Shown here: positions 1 to 14,300 of the stretch, one piece after another
Position numbering within the stretch: the first letter of the stretch is position 1
Layout: each line of letters begins with the position of its first letter
Assembly: GCF_008831285.2 (NCBI RefSeq)
Contig: NC_045139.1
Location: 23,046,412-23,106,411, forward strand
Source of the DNA: Nymphaea colorata
Lineage: Eukaryota; Streptophyta; Magnoliopsida; Nymphaeales; Nymphaeaceae
DNA: 60,000 nt
Direction: 5' to 3'
Position numbers and translations under genes: made by a program
The notes under the pieces: generated by a model
Databases searched by the model: none
Told to the model about the DNA's origin: nothing
The model's input: the letters and a program-made list of their open reading frames with translations, nothing else

Positions 1-1002
1 GTTAATTAATTAATTCCTTAAACATTTATTCGTATCTTCTGCCAGAGTTACGTGTTCGTTAATAGGGGTTAGGAACTGTCCACCATTCACCGCTTAATTT
101 TGCAATTCCAGTGATACGTCCATTCGTTTCAATTTCTTGACAAAAGCATAGTTGTACTTGTTGGAGAAAGTACATGGTTTACTAAAGGGTTTGTTGCAGT
201 AGCCAAATGGAGTTGGTGTGGGTAACTGCGCACCCAAGCCTGTGCAAACATTTCTAAAATTTATATAATTTTATCATGTGTTGGACTCAGGCCTAGCCAT
301 ATGGAGTGCTCATACCAGACTCAGGCCAATGCCAATAAGATGAATCAGTGCCCCCTCAGCTCAAACTTTCTAACTCCACCACTGGTTTGTTGTAGTTGAA
401 AGTTGAAATGTATAGACAATGACCTAAAATGAAACTCCTTAGCTGGACAATGTGATATCCCATAAAGGCAAAAGCCAACACGGTCCCATGTGCTTATTAG
501 GTTGGGTTTCCAATAGTTCAGAGTCAAAATGAATTCATTCATGGAAGCGTATGTCCATGCACATTTACATCCGCGTCACTATCGTCTCTAATTCAGTGTG
601 GCCAACCATCAAACCCATTAATATGCATAAGTCATAACCACAAAAAAAAAAAAAAACGGTACTTTGTAGTATGAATGTTCATTTTTTTCTTAACGCCAGC
701 AGTGAAACCTTCCATAACTTAACGAGATAAAGGGCATTTGATAAACTCAGATCTTAGATTCAAAGATCACATCTGCCAAGGATTCACAGGGTGTGACATC
801 AGGTCAGCACCAAATTCCAAAGCTTATCAAACTAATTAAGGATTTGAAATCAAACCCTTGACATTCATGCTTTCGTGAAATTTCACATGGACAAGAAGCT
901 CAGATCATGCAAGAGCAGATTTAGGAGGGGGAGAAATCTATGAACCTCAAAATCTAAGATTAAATTGTAGGTGTGTGAGGGAGTGTTTGCGCGTTTGTGT
1001 AT

Positions 1003-1028
1003 GAGAGAGAGAGAGAGAGAGAGAGAGG
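1003..1028. repeat. (GA)n microsatellite
   Basis: Uninterrupted GA dinucleotide run; a looser CT-rich stretch follows at 1110-1150. Confidence 0.95.
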
Positions 1029-1254
1029 AGCAGAGCAGAGGGGGATTGAGATCTGTACAGCATATATCCATGAATCTCAGTTGGCATCAGAACCATCAGA
1101 TATTAATCTTGATCTCTCCCTCTCTCTCTCTTACTCTCTCTCCCTCTCCTATGTGTGTGTGGTCAGACTTGTAGCCCCTACAAGCAAGATGCATGTTGGG
1201 ATGAAGTAAAGATGCTGAGATACTTGTCGATCAAGGACAAAGGTTGAGGTTGAC

Positions 1255-1281
1255 CTCTCTCTCTCTCTCTCTCTCTCTCTT
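1255..1281. repeat. (CT)n microsatellite
   Basis: Uninterrupted CT run about 230 bp after the first GA tract. Confidence 0.95.
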
Positions 1282-1565
1282 CCTTTTAAGCTGAATCTTC
1301 CATCTCTAGAGAATTCGAAGTAAAGAGCCACTTCTATTAACCGCGGTCAGGTAGCTCTCTTTTACAGATTCAGCATGTTTGAGAATGCTAATTAATTAAG
1401 TTCTACCAAGAAGATTCTCTGTTTGTATTAAGTAAAAATATTGTGTATAATACTTCTGTTGTATTGGAATCGTCCATGTTATTTACTTATTTTCACAGTT
1501 GCCGGAATGTTTTCAGCTTCACTCAAAACTTTATATTAATCAAATTCAATATATATGTATATATA

Positions 1566-1569
<4 letters not shown>

Positions 1570-1600
<31 letters not shown>
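1570..1600. repeat. (GA)n microsatellite
   Basis: Fifteen GA units preceded by a TATATA tract. Confidence 0.95.
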
Positions 1601-1603
<3 letters not shown>

Positions 1604-1816
1604 TTGTGTGATGAATCAAATTCATATGGAGAGGTGAAGAGCAATGAATGGCAGTTGGGAGAGGAGCGCTCTCTGTGTGATGTTTTCTTGGGAATGCTTA
1701 CAGGCTGAGTTTGCATGAGATAAGGGCATTGAATGCAATCGGCAGCGGATCAGAGAGGTGGGTCAAGAAACTGGCCCACCTCCCATTGCAGCGCCGCCCC
1801 CAGAACGGCTCAGCCG

Positions 1817-2866
1817 CAGTGGCGGAGCCAGAAAAGTTTTCTGGAGGGGGCAGCCATTCATAGATTTCACATATAAGACAAAGCAAATATTTGCAGATAC
1901 TAATGTAAAAATAAACAAACATTGAGGGATGTTTGGTGAAGCTTTGATCTCCTCATTCGTCAAGCGCGATTCAAATCGCCAAACAAAAATCCTTCATAAA
2001 TTAGACAAATTTGAAAACTGAGATTCACTACTGGAAAAATCATATACGTTAAGTGCTATCAGATTCACCGTTTGCTCTTAAGTTCCTACAAATAGTTAAG
2101 AAAAGAAACAAAGAAGCGTAACAGGAGGCAGGAGCAGCAAAGGCAGAGGAGACGGAAGCGAAGAGCTGCGCCGAAACAGAGAGATTAATTTAGTGAAAGC
2201 GGGCTGGAGGCAGAGGAAAGTGGTGGGGCGTGACCCAAGTGGAAGGTATCGGGTTCTATCGAACTCGTCCTCATGAAAGAGTAGAAGCAAAGCATGTGCT
2301 GTCGAGCACAAAGAACACATCAGAAGACAGAGATTAACATGACATGCCTTTTCAGATGCAGAGTCGAGATCATTTTCTTTTTCTCTTATGAAAGTAATCG
2401 TAGATTCATAAATAAATAAGTGGCGAACTCAGAAAATTTTTGGATGTAGGGCACTAATATATACTGATTCAAATTTTAGATCATGGAAATTAAAGATCTT
2501 ATAGTCGATATGTAAATGGACTAAATGCTTGGCTCCTTCACTATCATAAATGGTGTTCACGTTTTCTTAGTTAACCTGTATTGTAAATCTAAAATTTGAA
2601 ATAGATCTTGAAAATCAAATTAGGCACGATTAAGGCATCTAAAGCTTGACATGAGAACAACAAAAGCATATTGAAAAAAAAAATAGACTAAGTAATGAGT
2701 AAACGAATATAAAGAAAATCATATAAAGAGCAAAAAATAATTAGAACAATTGAACAAATATAAAATAAAACTAGTGAAATTCAAACATATATATGAATCT
2801 ATATATATCTATCTTGGGCTGGCGTGGGCAAGCGCCCACACCAGCCCCACGCTGGCTCCGCCACTG
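1817..2866. mobile_element. Non-autonomous hAT element
   Basis: Perfect 15-bp terminal inverted repeats CAGTGGCGGAGCCAG at 1817-1831 and its complement at 2852-2866, flanked by the 8-bp duplication CTCAGCCG (1809-1816 and 2867-2874). An 8-bp duplication with a CA-starting inverted repeat is the hAT signature. The 1050-bp interior has no transposase reading frame, so it would need enzyme from elsewhere. Confidence 0.9.
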
Positions 2867-2874
2867 CTCAGCCG

Positions 2875-5039
2875 CCGGCTCACCGGCCTCCCCAAGACCT
2901 GCGTCCACCCGGTTTCAGCTCATCATGGTCTTTTATATTAGACTGAGTTGAGCTTTCAATTATTCTTAAAGTGCCGATGAATTCAATTATTTTGAAAGTG
3001 AAAACTACGATCCTTGTTCTTGCAATTTCATTTCTCAAGATCGCAGACTCTTGATTTCTACACAATCAAATTACATCCTCACACTTCCAACAACATAAAA
3101 TTGTGCAACTTAATTTGGTGTTTGTAAAGTTAAATTCGAAGTGCTTTGGGATAGTTAAACCCTAACCCCTGCAGGAGTTATAGCTGTCGATTGCTTTTTA
3201 ATTAGTGTGCTTCCTCGCATGCATGTGCATGAAGGTGATATATATGATTCAATGACAGATATATATGATTCAATGACAGCCAACCCCCACTCATAAACAT
3301 CGTGTTGCCAGCATGAACTAAGTGGGTCGACCCATTTGTTCACTGCGAACAAGTGCAGTAATTGTTTTTTCACGGCCAATTCCGTTTGGTTTGCATTCAA
3401 CCCGCAACCAACGCCTCACAAGGATCAATTCCATCCATGAAATTAACTAGATTACTTGGCCTAACTACGTCCTTAAAGCCCAAGCCGGAGTTCAAAGTTT
3501 AATACATAGTGGCCGTGATTCTTTTTAAGTTCTTAAAATTTTTTTGGCAGGAAATGACTACTACTCCAGTAATTTTTCATTAGAGAGTAAATGACTTAGG
3601 AAACATGCACCACTTATATCACGAACAAATTCCATAATCAAAGGGTAACAAATAGTCTCCCTCAACATTCGGAAAGAGCAAAAAAAGCACTGGCCTTAAG
3701 TGTGCAACTGAAAAAAAGTCTTTATTCAACTTGAAAGCCCTATGTTACCTAGCCCACCCTACTCAAGCCAAAATGTTAGTACTCTTATCTAAGAAAAGAA
3801 GACGTGCATATTTTCGCCAAATTCTTCTTTTTATTTTCCAAGAATCCGTATTCGTTCCTGAAATTGTTAATTGAATGGCTTCATGTGCACGTACAATCCT
3901 ATAGACCCAGACGGATCGTCGTTCTTTCCAAACGGTGATTTGGCACCGACATGTGATCGTTACAGTGAGATACACAGTACGCCATGCAGTTACAATCATG
4001 TCGACCCTATGTTTCCTTTCATATGTTATTCGCTATAAAGTCTTCCTCTAAAATTTGTTTGTGTGCCAGTTCACTGGCCCACTGAGTTTCTAAGGAACAC
4101 ATTAAAAGGCTTGAGGTTAACAAAAAAGGTAAAACCTTGGAGAAACTTTTTGGCTTTGTAGATAACTCATTTCATTAGAATGAAAAAAAAAAATCAACTT
4201 TTCAAATAATCTATCCTTTCATCCACAGTCTTTTTTAATTGGTTTTTAGAGTATTATTCTCATTGTTTTAGCATTTATTTTTCTCAATGCTTTTGTTTTC
4301 TATTAAAATAATCATGCAACCTTATGGTCTTGTAACATGCAATTAATTATTCTTTAATTGTTACTCATTTTCATACTAGTTGCTTATTTAATTTGTACAA
4401 AATTTTCATTCCCTATTATTCAATGATTATTTTTCTTAATATGTTGTGTTTTTCACAAAATATCTTTACATCTTCATGCCATTATGGGTACGCAATTAAA
4501 CTCCTGTTTTCTTACTTTTTACACATGTTATATTATTTTATCTAAATTTGTGTAGTTTTTTCGGTAATAACTTTTTTTCTGACTAGTTTTACAAATCTAA
4601 TTCGTTTCCTGCTTCCCAGCAATTTTCAACGTAAAGTTTTTCGCTTCCGAGTAACTTTTGAGACTCGTTTCCCAATCGTATCCATTTTGTTTTCTGGTAA
4701 ACATGATCCAGCCTTGAGTAGTCGCATGTTCTAGCTTGATGTGTAATCCATCCTCCAAATCAGTTACCACCTTATCGTACCAAGATTATGAATAAGCATG
4801 CTTTGCATCAGCGACCAACCTAAAGAATTAGCAGGTTTTTGCAGTTTTTCAAACTTGAACATCGATAAACAATTATTGAAAAATGATGGAACCGTTTTTT
4901 GTTAGTAATCGAATACATTCAAAGTGTCTAAAAACCTCAATATACTGCATGTGCATCGGACAAAAATTCACCACAAATTGATTTGGTTATAGTGATAAAT
5001 AAGGTTGAGTATGTGTCTGATGCTCATGTGGCTTCAACA
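2875..5039. other. AT-rich downstream flank without recognised gene
   Basis: No exon or complete transposon recognised. A small 21-bp tandem duplication lies at 3237-3278. Confidence 0.55.
3237..3278. repeat. 21-bp tandem duplication
   Basis: Two identical copies of GATATATATGATTCAATGAC plus A. Confidence 0.9.
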
Positions 5040-5287
5040 GAAACTGTCCAAACCAGTGCCTCAAAATCGAGGATGCAGGTTCTTGGCAGGGCCCTCCAAT
5101 AATCTGGAAAGCTGTCTGTTCACATATATATTCAAGAAAAAAAATACTCTAAATTCTAAACCATTCAAGTATGAATATAGCATGATAAATAGTATAAATG
5201 AAATAATAATATTTCTTAAATATAAAAAATGAATGAATAGAAATATATTATTCCCTAAAGCCACAGACGAGTTTGCCCGAACTTAAA
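5040..5287 (-). other. ARA1 3' flank, putative 3' UTR
   Basis: AT-rich sequence immediately after the stop codon. No canonical AATAAA is seen on the minus strand here; an AATAAT variant lies about 40 bases past the stop. The true cleavage site cannot be placed. Confidence 0.4.
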
Positions 5288-5398
5288 TTAATTCTTCCGG
5301 TGCCTCAGTCTTAAGTAACCAAACGTTCCTGCGCCTGGAGATGACCCCTCGAAAATATAAGGCAGATAACCTGTAGCAGCCTTATATCTTTGTTGTAT
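5288..5398 (-). CDS. ARA1: ARA1 last exon with stop codon
   Basis: 36 codons plus TAA at 5288-5290, encoding [20 protein letters not shown] and [16 protein letters not shown]. The GSSPGAGxFGYLR tail is a family hallmark, so the C-terminus is complete. Confidence 0.95.
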   Translation of the reverse strand: MQQRYKAATGYLPYIFEGSSPGAGTFGYLRLRHRKN

Positions 5399-8300
5399 CT
5401 GATCAACAAATAATAAAAAAATTCAGATTGTCCAATCCTCATGATAAATTAGATAATTTAACTGCATACATGAGAAAAGGCAAGAGTTTCATCCGAACAA
5501 AAATTTTGGTGCATATCTATGGAATACAAATACATGAACAATGCTTAATCCTCTACTGTATGCGTCACAAAGGTTTCTTATCTAACAGACAAATTTGACA
5601 AGTACCCTATCCTCTCCCCTAGTAAATAAAGCAAGAAATAATGTGTACCTCTAAAATCTCCTCATTACTGCGGACACAGTTGCGGCCAATGACACAAACA
5701 GATCCGCCTGACCCACCTCCAGTTATCTTGGCACCAAAAAGTGTACCATTTTCACCTGTAGCTCTTTTTCTATGTTGAATCTCCTGAACTAGATTAACAA
5801 GTCGCTCGGTCCCATCTGACCCAAGCCCACATTCACTGTAACTATAATGGCACTGCAGCAATCCAAAAACGGAAGAAACAAATAACAGATGAGTTTTTCC
5901 TGTGGATACTTGAGAAAGAAAGAATCCTAGTTTCAAAAACAAATTTAAAAGTGAAGCAAATTCCAATCAAACGATAGACAAGATGCTGCTTGTTCGGTTG
6001 ACAGTAATTAGGAATCAAGTTGTAGTTATCGACTAAACAATAAGCAATATCTATTGAAAGTGTTGAGAAGAGAAATGAGGCAGAAGGACGGGAAGGCTTG
6101 TTGGATTGGGAGGAACATGTGGCATTGCCAAAGTGTTTTATTTGTTACACTATGAATATCTTAGGTTGCGATGCTTGAACCAGCTTATGCCATCAATTGA
6201 AACACATAGAAGCAAACAATGCCGATCGAAACTATGAAACCAAAGCAATCACAAGACATGATCCTATATTTCTTTGGAAATTCATCTGCCAAGCAAATCA
6301 TATGAACTAAGAAAAAAATTGTTCTATAGCACTTCATAGCTGGGAATCTGCAAGTTTACTTTACCTGATACAATAATTCTCCCAGGGAGGAAAGCTGTTC
6401 ATCAGTACTTGAAGCTGTTAACAGTGCTTTAAATGCCTTGGCATCAGAAAATTAAACAGGAGAAAAGTCAGTCTTCAGAAGTACTACCTCAGGCATAAAT
6501 GTCAACAAGAATAAAAAAAATTCATAGCTAGCATCTATATACACCCAAGGAAGGGCAGGAACACAACAATTATGAAAAACTGCACAGAAGTGCAGCAGAT
6601 GAAGAAGCTATGCTGTTTACAAATTTGATTTTCCTGGTGCAATAATGACCATTAAGCAGACAAACACCTCATGATAATAAATATAATAGAGACACTTTAT
6701 GATGCCTTACAGACAGAACTTACCTTCACACGGAAATTTTCATAAATTGGATGGCCTGTGGGTGCTCTCACTGCATATTGACGCTTAGGATCAATAGTTG
6801 TGACAGGATCACCATGATCGATGTATTTGTCCAAGAATGTCTTCCCAAGCATAAACTCAGGAAGATTCTGTGCATAAACAGCTTTATATCTGCAATAAGT
6901 AACCCATTGTAATGAAACAGATCTCAGTCTATGTCATGTTTACCAATTTACTGACACTGGTATATTGTTTAATTCACTTTTGGACCCTTGGCATAGGGAG
7001 ATACTAAAATAGATACTCAGACACGTTGCCGACCACTTCTCTTGCTCTTTTGCTTTTAAATAAGATGTAAAGAATGAGAACGCCAAACTACAAATGTTTC
7101 TATAGTCCATCATTACATTCATGGGTGAAGAAGGAGGTTAGTTGTAATACCTATGAGGAGAGAGATTGCATAGAAAATCAAGTGAAGCTTCAGCTTTAAG
7201 CAACTCAATTCCATGTTCTTCATATTCATAAGCATTCACACCATTCCCCTGTGTTTGGGCATTTGCAATTTCAAATGTACTAGATAACAATGTAGATGCT
7301 TCGGACTTTATAATTGTCCGACCCATAAAAGCACCAATTCTAACAGATCCATAATCAGCTCCACCAATGCTGCAATTGAAAATTATTCAGGATTAGAAAA
7401 GAGGAAGAGGTGGCAGTGGATAACTTCTCAATTTAGTTTGTATGGCAATTGTATCTTGTAACAATTAAGGAAAAATTTCATACTAAAGTGCCAGCAACTT
7501 CTGTGGTAACATGCCATCATCTAAACCATAATCAAGGCCGAACAAGCATGATGAAGCAAGTAACTGCTTTAGTGCTCATGAATGATTTATTTTCCTTTCC
7601 TCATTCTGTTCAATTTTTGAACTTTGACAACTTCATACTTCTATCCTCAATTACTTATTTCTTCATATATATGCAGGTCCTTATTCTGGTTCAATTAAAT
7701 TCCTCGTACTTGATTCAGTATATGATTGCAACTTGTGTAATGGCATACGTGCCAATTTGTTGGTCCCATAGACCAAGGTGTGTGACTTTTCTGCTGTAGA
7801 ATTAACATCCAATAATTGTTGGTACCTATGTATATATTTTTTTCTACACATTTATACACACACACATACATAGACATATGTAATATATGCATCTGCATGT
7901 GTATGTGTGTGCATTTCTTTTTGGGTTTTGGTTAAGCAATATCTTTGACCATACTGCTCGGCTGAATGTTGACCAGTCCCAACAACTAGTCCGGCAGACC
8001 CTTGTCTATGAGGGAGGGGTTGCTCCCTCAAGGGGCTTATGCTATTCCAAGCATTTGTTGTTTGAATTAATATACCTTCCAATAGTTTTTGGCATGCCTT
8101 TGGGTGCTTAGAGTGAGCCTTTGTGCTGTGTGTGTTTTTCTCTTCGAAGAGCTTGTCAAGTTTTTGTTTGTGGGCCCGTGGCTTGATTTGGATGGCTGAT
8201 TGAAAAGATGTTTACATGGTGTCAGAAGCCAGATATCAGGAAGCTTACTTGATTTGAGAAGGCCATATTTTTGCCTCGTGAATGCGCTAGTTGAAGATCT

Positions 8301-11300
8301 TCCACGTTTCTTTTCTAAGGAGCCCCTTTAGATTTTTGTTTATCTCAAGCTGAAGATCTCATGACTGAAAAGGCTCTCAATTCTCTCTCAGTTTCAAGCT
8401 CAATGGTACTAACTACTTGGTTTAGCAAGAAACTTGAAAATACAAATTAAAGGGCAACACCTTTGGTGTTTTTGTGTGAAAATTCTTCTAGGAGAAGAAA
8501 GAAAACCTTTGAAGACTACAACAAACGCACAGTGCATGGAAATAAATTTTAAGAACCTCTCATGGACTTTCGTTATTACAAAGACAAGGATAAATGCCAA
8601 CATCTTGAAATTCCACAAAGTAAGCCAAGGATATGAATACCTCAAGAAGATATATACCTTAGGAGATCTTCCTCATATGTTCTATCTCTAAAAGAAAGCT
8701 ACAAGCCCTCAACAAAGAAAGATGCCCTCGCATAGTTGGCAAAACTCAAAAATCAGACTAGCATCTTGTGACAACTGTGTTACTAGGTTAGCGAGTGGAT
8801 TTGGCAACTCGGCTGGCTCAGGTCTTAAACCATCAAAATATAATATGAAATATGTATAAGGCTACAATTTGTAGGCAACCAAACAAAGAACTTGATTACT
8901 AAAAATCAGAGAGAGAGAGAGAGAGAGAGTCGCCAAAAACCCAGTACTCTAATGGGAATGAGAGAGAGACCCTTCTGGCGACCCCCCCAACCTTTAGGGG
9001 TCATAAAAGACCATGTTCTCCAATGTGAATGCAAGAGAGAGAGAAAGACAAGTCCAGCAGCTCCAACCTTGTGGCATTCACCCATCGCCAGGACTCCCGA
9101 ACAACACAAGAGAAAGAGAGAGAGTCACTTGAAAAATTGCTAGATGGTGTTGCCAATGCTGATGACCTCGAGCTTGCCAACCTCTACCATGAACCCCTCG
9201 CTCTCAGATGCAAAAGGTCAGAAACAAAAGTTTGGAAAAAACTGCATCTTTTTGTAGGTGTGGAACATTTTAGCATAAAATTGGGGTGTGAAGTTGTTAA
9301 AACTCAATTTTTCACTATCTATGTAAAATTATGTGGCTGGATCATGCTGATCCAATCCAATACAGCGAACCAACGATCCTATAATCTAGGGCCAGTTCCT
9401 TCGCAAATTGAGATTAAATGGGTCCAAGTCTTGATCATGACCCACCTTTTGTCCTAGTGCGAGTTGACTCAAGCAGTTCCCAAGTTGACTTGCCTGGGTT
9501 TGCCAACTATGCATAACTACTAAACCAAATTATCATTCATTTGAGATGATTGAGCCCTTTTTTATGGTAAATGGAAAAAAGAAGTCATTGAAAAGGATCA
9601 AATACAACAATCAAAACAATTCTTCAATTTCCGAGATGCATTTTGACCCTAGCTTGAGTAAACAAGGTCCACACTTTTATCCTCCCTTGTCACATCCTTA
9701 CCAAATTAAGTGGGAAGAGACAAAATTCGTTATAAAGAAATGAAATGTTAGTGGCCATGACAACATCTTCAAAGTAGGTCAATCTTGAAGAAGCTATGTT
9801 GTACATTGTCGTATGATATGGGGCCATACCATACGATACATATCGTCACACCACCTGTATTGCAAACAGGTGGTGTATCATATATGTATTGCATGTATTG
9901 TGCAATACACAGCCCGTATAATATGATACTGGTCTACTTTTCAAAAAATTGGGGGTCTGAACCCCCTCTTTCAAAATAAATTTTAGAACTCGCCTTCCTC
10001 TTCATTTCTAAACATATCTAAGAGTTGATGAAAGGGAAGTTTGTAACAATTTTGAAAAGGAATCATCGACTTTTTTTTTTTAAATTGTCAATTTGAGGGC
10101 AGTTTTTGCACGTGGGTGACCAATTCTGGTTTGGAGAAAGAGAGTTTTTCCAATTTCTATGAAAGATGAAGATGACAATGCAGATGATGAAGATTGGGAA
10201 TGAGATTGTTTTCATTTATTATTTGCATTAAAGTTGAACAATTTCATCTTGTGATGTGATGTATAAAAATTTAAAACTTGTTGTTTGATGTGACATGGAT
10301 CATATGACTTACTTATGAGAGTTATCATGTAGATCAATGTTATAAGTTACGTTTTGACGTCTTCAATCACCATGTGTTATCGTATTGCATTATGACTTAT
10401 GAATGTTTGTGTCTTGATTTGTCCTATTTTTTAGTTTTTCTCTAATTTTTCTTATTTATTTAAATTAAAAAATAATTTTACGATACATATATGCTACGAT
10501 GCGATACTTTGCAATATAACGTATTTATTGGCCAGACTGACACGGATATGTCTATCTTTCAACCTAAGGAGGAAGAGTCATCTACAATCATTGGAGCTAT
10601 GTCATTAAGATAACTTGTTGAAGCCGTTCAATCACACCTTAAGGCATCTATTTGGCAGCTGCCATGTTTACTTCTACTACTTCTATGTGCTATTGGCTTA
10701 CAAGTTACAAGTAAAGGTGCTTTGCTTATATTGGATATGCTTTTCAAGTATAAACACAAGGCATTTGCATCCTTCCAAAAAAATTTTGATCCATAAATTA
10801 AAAACCAATTCAATTCAAACTTAAGAATTCTTAGAACTCATTGTCACAAATATCGTGTTTTATTTGAAATAGACGCTTTTTATTGATGTTTTATACAGCT
10901 GACTTATATTTAACGTATTTATCGCGTTTTTTTCAAATAAAACACGATATTTGTGATGAGTCTTACCTCTATTCATCTCACTCATTTGCAAAAACTTTAC
11001 AAAGTGGAATCACTCGTAAAAGACTTAGAATTTGTTGTTGTAAGTGATTATGTTCTGATCAACAGAAATAATAAACTTTCTGCTAAAGTTATTGTTTTTA
11101 TTTCCTTATGATGTTTTGTAACTCAAAGTATATAGCTACTATGACATTAAGAATGACAAGCTAAATGTGTCAAAAATATAAAAGATAAAAATCAAAATGG
11201 TTATGAACAATGCAAGCCTTTTCATGATGATCTGAATTATTCCTTCCTATTTGAATTGTTATCTAAGATTAGATATGATTCTTGTGATTAATATATTGAG

Positions 11301-14300
11301 CCAAATGATGGACATGAAAATCAGTTTGATTGTAAAGGCTTGGACCATTCCACATGAGGAGAAATATCAAATGAATCAACTCTTTATAGTCATAATGATA
11401 GAAATGATTGACAAAGTTCTTTGGAAAGGTACTCACAAGATAATGAACCTAGTCATTCTATTATTCATAGGTTTGAAAGAAACAGATGAATCCCTAGTAG
11501 GTTCATCAATCATTCTCTTTCACATTAGGCTTTCATGATGGTGATCCATTCAAGCTTTAAGCCAGTATCTTATAATGAACCTAAACATATTATAGAATGA
11601 AGAGAATTCATAGCTAATGAACATGAGCTTGGGAAATTCAAGAAGTACCCTGTTAAGACGTGTTTATACTCAGTATTAGGCTTGAGAGGGCACTTGTGTA
11701 ATAATGTTTCTTTTAATGACTTTCTTGTAACTTATCCCTCTCCTCTAGTCTATATAAAGAGTTAGGGATTCTTTCGAGGTTAATCAAAGATTAGTTCTCT
11801 TAACTTCATCATGGTATCAGAGCTCCAGCCGTCTCCTCCTCAGCGAGTTGTCGCCGACTGAGCGGCGCCGGCCGCCGTCTCATCGGCGTCAGTCGCCGCC
11901 GCCGCCCTTTGCCGCCCTGTCCATTGCCGCCCGCTGTCCATTGCCGCCTCGCCCTTTGCCGCCCTGTCCATTGCCGCCTGATCCATCCCTGCTGCCCCTC
12001 GCCGCCGCCGCCCGTCTGCCTGCGCCCCTCGCCGCCGCCGCCCGTCTGCCTGCGCCCGTCCGCCGCCTCCGCCTGTGCCTCCTGCGCCCGTCCGCCTGCG
12101 CCGCCGCCGCCCGTCTGCCTTCGCCGCCGCCTCAACGCTGATTTTTTTTTCCTCTCTGCGTCTTTCCGCTGCATGCTGCTCCGCCGCTGCTCTGCACGCT
12201 GCTTCTCCGCTGCACGCTGCTCTGCCCGTGGTTCTGCACGCTGATTTTCTTCTCAGCGTCGTCTCTGGTATCTCTCTTCGTTCAGCTCTGCTGTTGCCTC
12301 TTCTCGCCGATCAGACTTCTGGATTGCTACCTGCGTTAACTGCATATTGCTTCATGATCAGCATGTTGTCTTTCGATATGTGACTGTATTCTTTTTCCTG
12401 CACTTCCTATTCGATGGCTCGGTTTCCTCCTTTGTGTTGAAAGATGTCTGAAATTAGTAGTGGCGCTAATACCTCTTCCTTTGTATCGTCGGGAGAGATG
12501 AAGAGTTCCCCATTTTCCAGCATTATCACCAAAATGGATGGAGGTAATTACGAGATGTGGGCCATGCAAGTAAAAAGAACTTTGATCGCCCATGAGAAGG
12601 AACATCTCATATTGGAGCCCGAGCCCGTACAGAAGGTCGGAAAATATACTACTTGGTTTAAAGATAATTCATTGGTTATGGTATGGATTGTTGGTACTCT
12701 CTCACAAGAAATTGCAAATGAAGTCTTGCACAAGGACAGTGCAAAGGATATGTGGGATTCCCTTGCTGCCACTTATTCACAGGCAAGAAATGAAACGCGC
12801 ATTATGCAGCTTCATCATGATATCCATCAGATGCGACAAGATGGCAGACCTCTTCACACTTATTATTCTAGTCTCAAGTCCATGTTTGAGAGACTGAATA
12901 GCTACTTTCCTGCATGCAAGTGTGAACAACAAAAGGCATACAGAGATATGCTTATGGTAGGGGTCTTTCTTTCTGGTTTAGACTCTGTTTATGAATCCGC
13001 AAAGAACCAAATGCTTACTAGTCCCTCGATTCCTCCTATTGATGAGGCTTACAGTAGGCTCAGCAGAATTCCGATCTCTGCATCGACTGTTCCTGATACC
13101 ACTTCTGCTATGCTTGCTACTCGTGGCAGAGGTGGACCCTTTTTTGCCAGAGGACGAGGGGGCCATGGCCGTGGCAATACCCCTTCGCGCCCTGTATGTC
13201 AGTTTTGTCACCGCATTGGTCATACTGTGGATAAGTGTTGGCAGAAACATGGTCGTCCAGCTTTTGCAAATCAGACTGTATCTACTGATTCTCCTGAGCA
13301 GCCTAAGCCTCAGCACACTGCCTCCTCCAGTGTTTACTGTTAAATACAGAGCAGATGGCAGCCTTGAGAGATATAAGGCTCGCCTGGTTGCAAAAGGCTA
13401 TACTCAGACTTATGGGGTTGATTATTATGATACCTTCTCTCCTGTGGCACGACATGCTTCTTTACGGGTTCTTCTCGCTGTTGCCGTCAGCAAGAATTGG
13501 TCTCTATCACAGCTTGATGTCAAAAATGCCTTTCTGTATGGTGACCTACATGAAGAAGTGTATATGCAGCAACCACCAGGGTTTGTTGCTGAGGGGGAGT
13601 GTCAGAAAGTGTGTAGATTGAGAAAGGCAATTTATGGTCTGAAACAAAGTCCTCGAGCTTGGTTTCAAAAATTATCAGAGAATATTGAGAATGAGGGCTT
13701 CCGACGTTCTTCGGCTGATCATTCCCTTTTTGTCAAGAAAACTTCTACAGGTACAGTGATAGTTCTTGTCTATGTTGATGATATCATTGTTACAGGGGAT
13801 GATATTCAGGGGATTTCCAACATCAAGGGCGTCCTTGGACGACACTTTGTCACCAAGGATCTTGGTGAGCTACGCTATTTCCTAGGTATTGAGTTTGCCA
13901 GAAATCAGAAGGGTCTTATCATGTGCCAAAGGAAATACGTTACTGATGTCTTGCAAGAGACAGGTATGCTAGGATGTCGACCTGCCTCTACACCCATGGA
14001 CATCAATACTCGCTTGTATGATGATGATACTGAAGATGTTGATGCTAGACAATATAGAGGGATTGTTGGGAAGCTCCTATATATCACTGTTACTCGACCT
14101 GATATTGCCTATGCTGTCAGCAGAGTGAGTCAATTTATGGATAAGCCCAAGAAAGTCCATTGGGATGCTGCCATGATGATTCTCAGGTATCTGAAAAATT
14201 CACCAAGAATGGGACTCTTCTTTCAAAATGGTACATCTCTCACTATATCTGTGTATGTTGATGCTGATTATGCGGGATGTCACCTTGACAGAAAATCCAC

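Larger units (their letters stand above)
1..1808. other. Downstream flank without recognised gene
   Basis: No convincing coding exon. Holds four purine/pyrimidine dinucleotide tracts between 1003 and 1600. Short reading frames here are low-complexity translations of those tracts. Confidence 0.6.

Noticed and set aside
1-300. Possible minus-strand coding exon near 60-250
   Set aside because: Short open stretches only, no recognisable motif or splice context.
2024-2040. CACTACTGGAAAAA-like start of a CACTA transposon
   Set aside because: No matching complementary end or 3-bp duplication was found; a short AT-rich match is likely by chance.
1700-2941. Possible exon disrupted by the hAT at 1817
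   Set aside because: The restored flank has open stretches on both strands but matches no family and has no clear splice sites.
5619-5966. 115-codon frame read as an independent small protein
   Set aside because: It is the ARA1 exon 5649-5852 with intron sequence translated on both sides.
9029-9457. 142-codon plus-strand frame
   Set aside because: Starts inside GA-rich repeat and resembles nothing known; likely chance.
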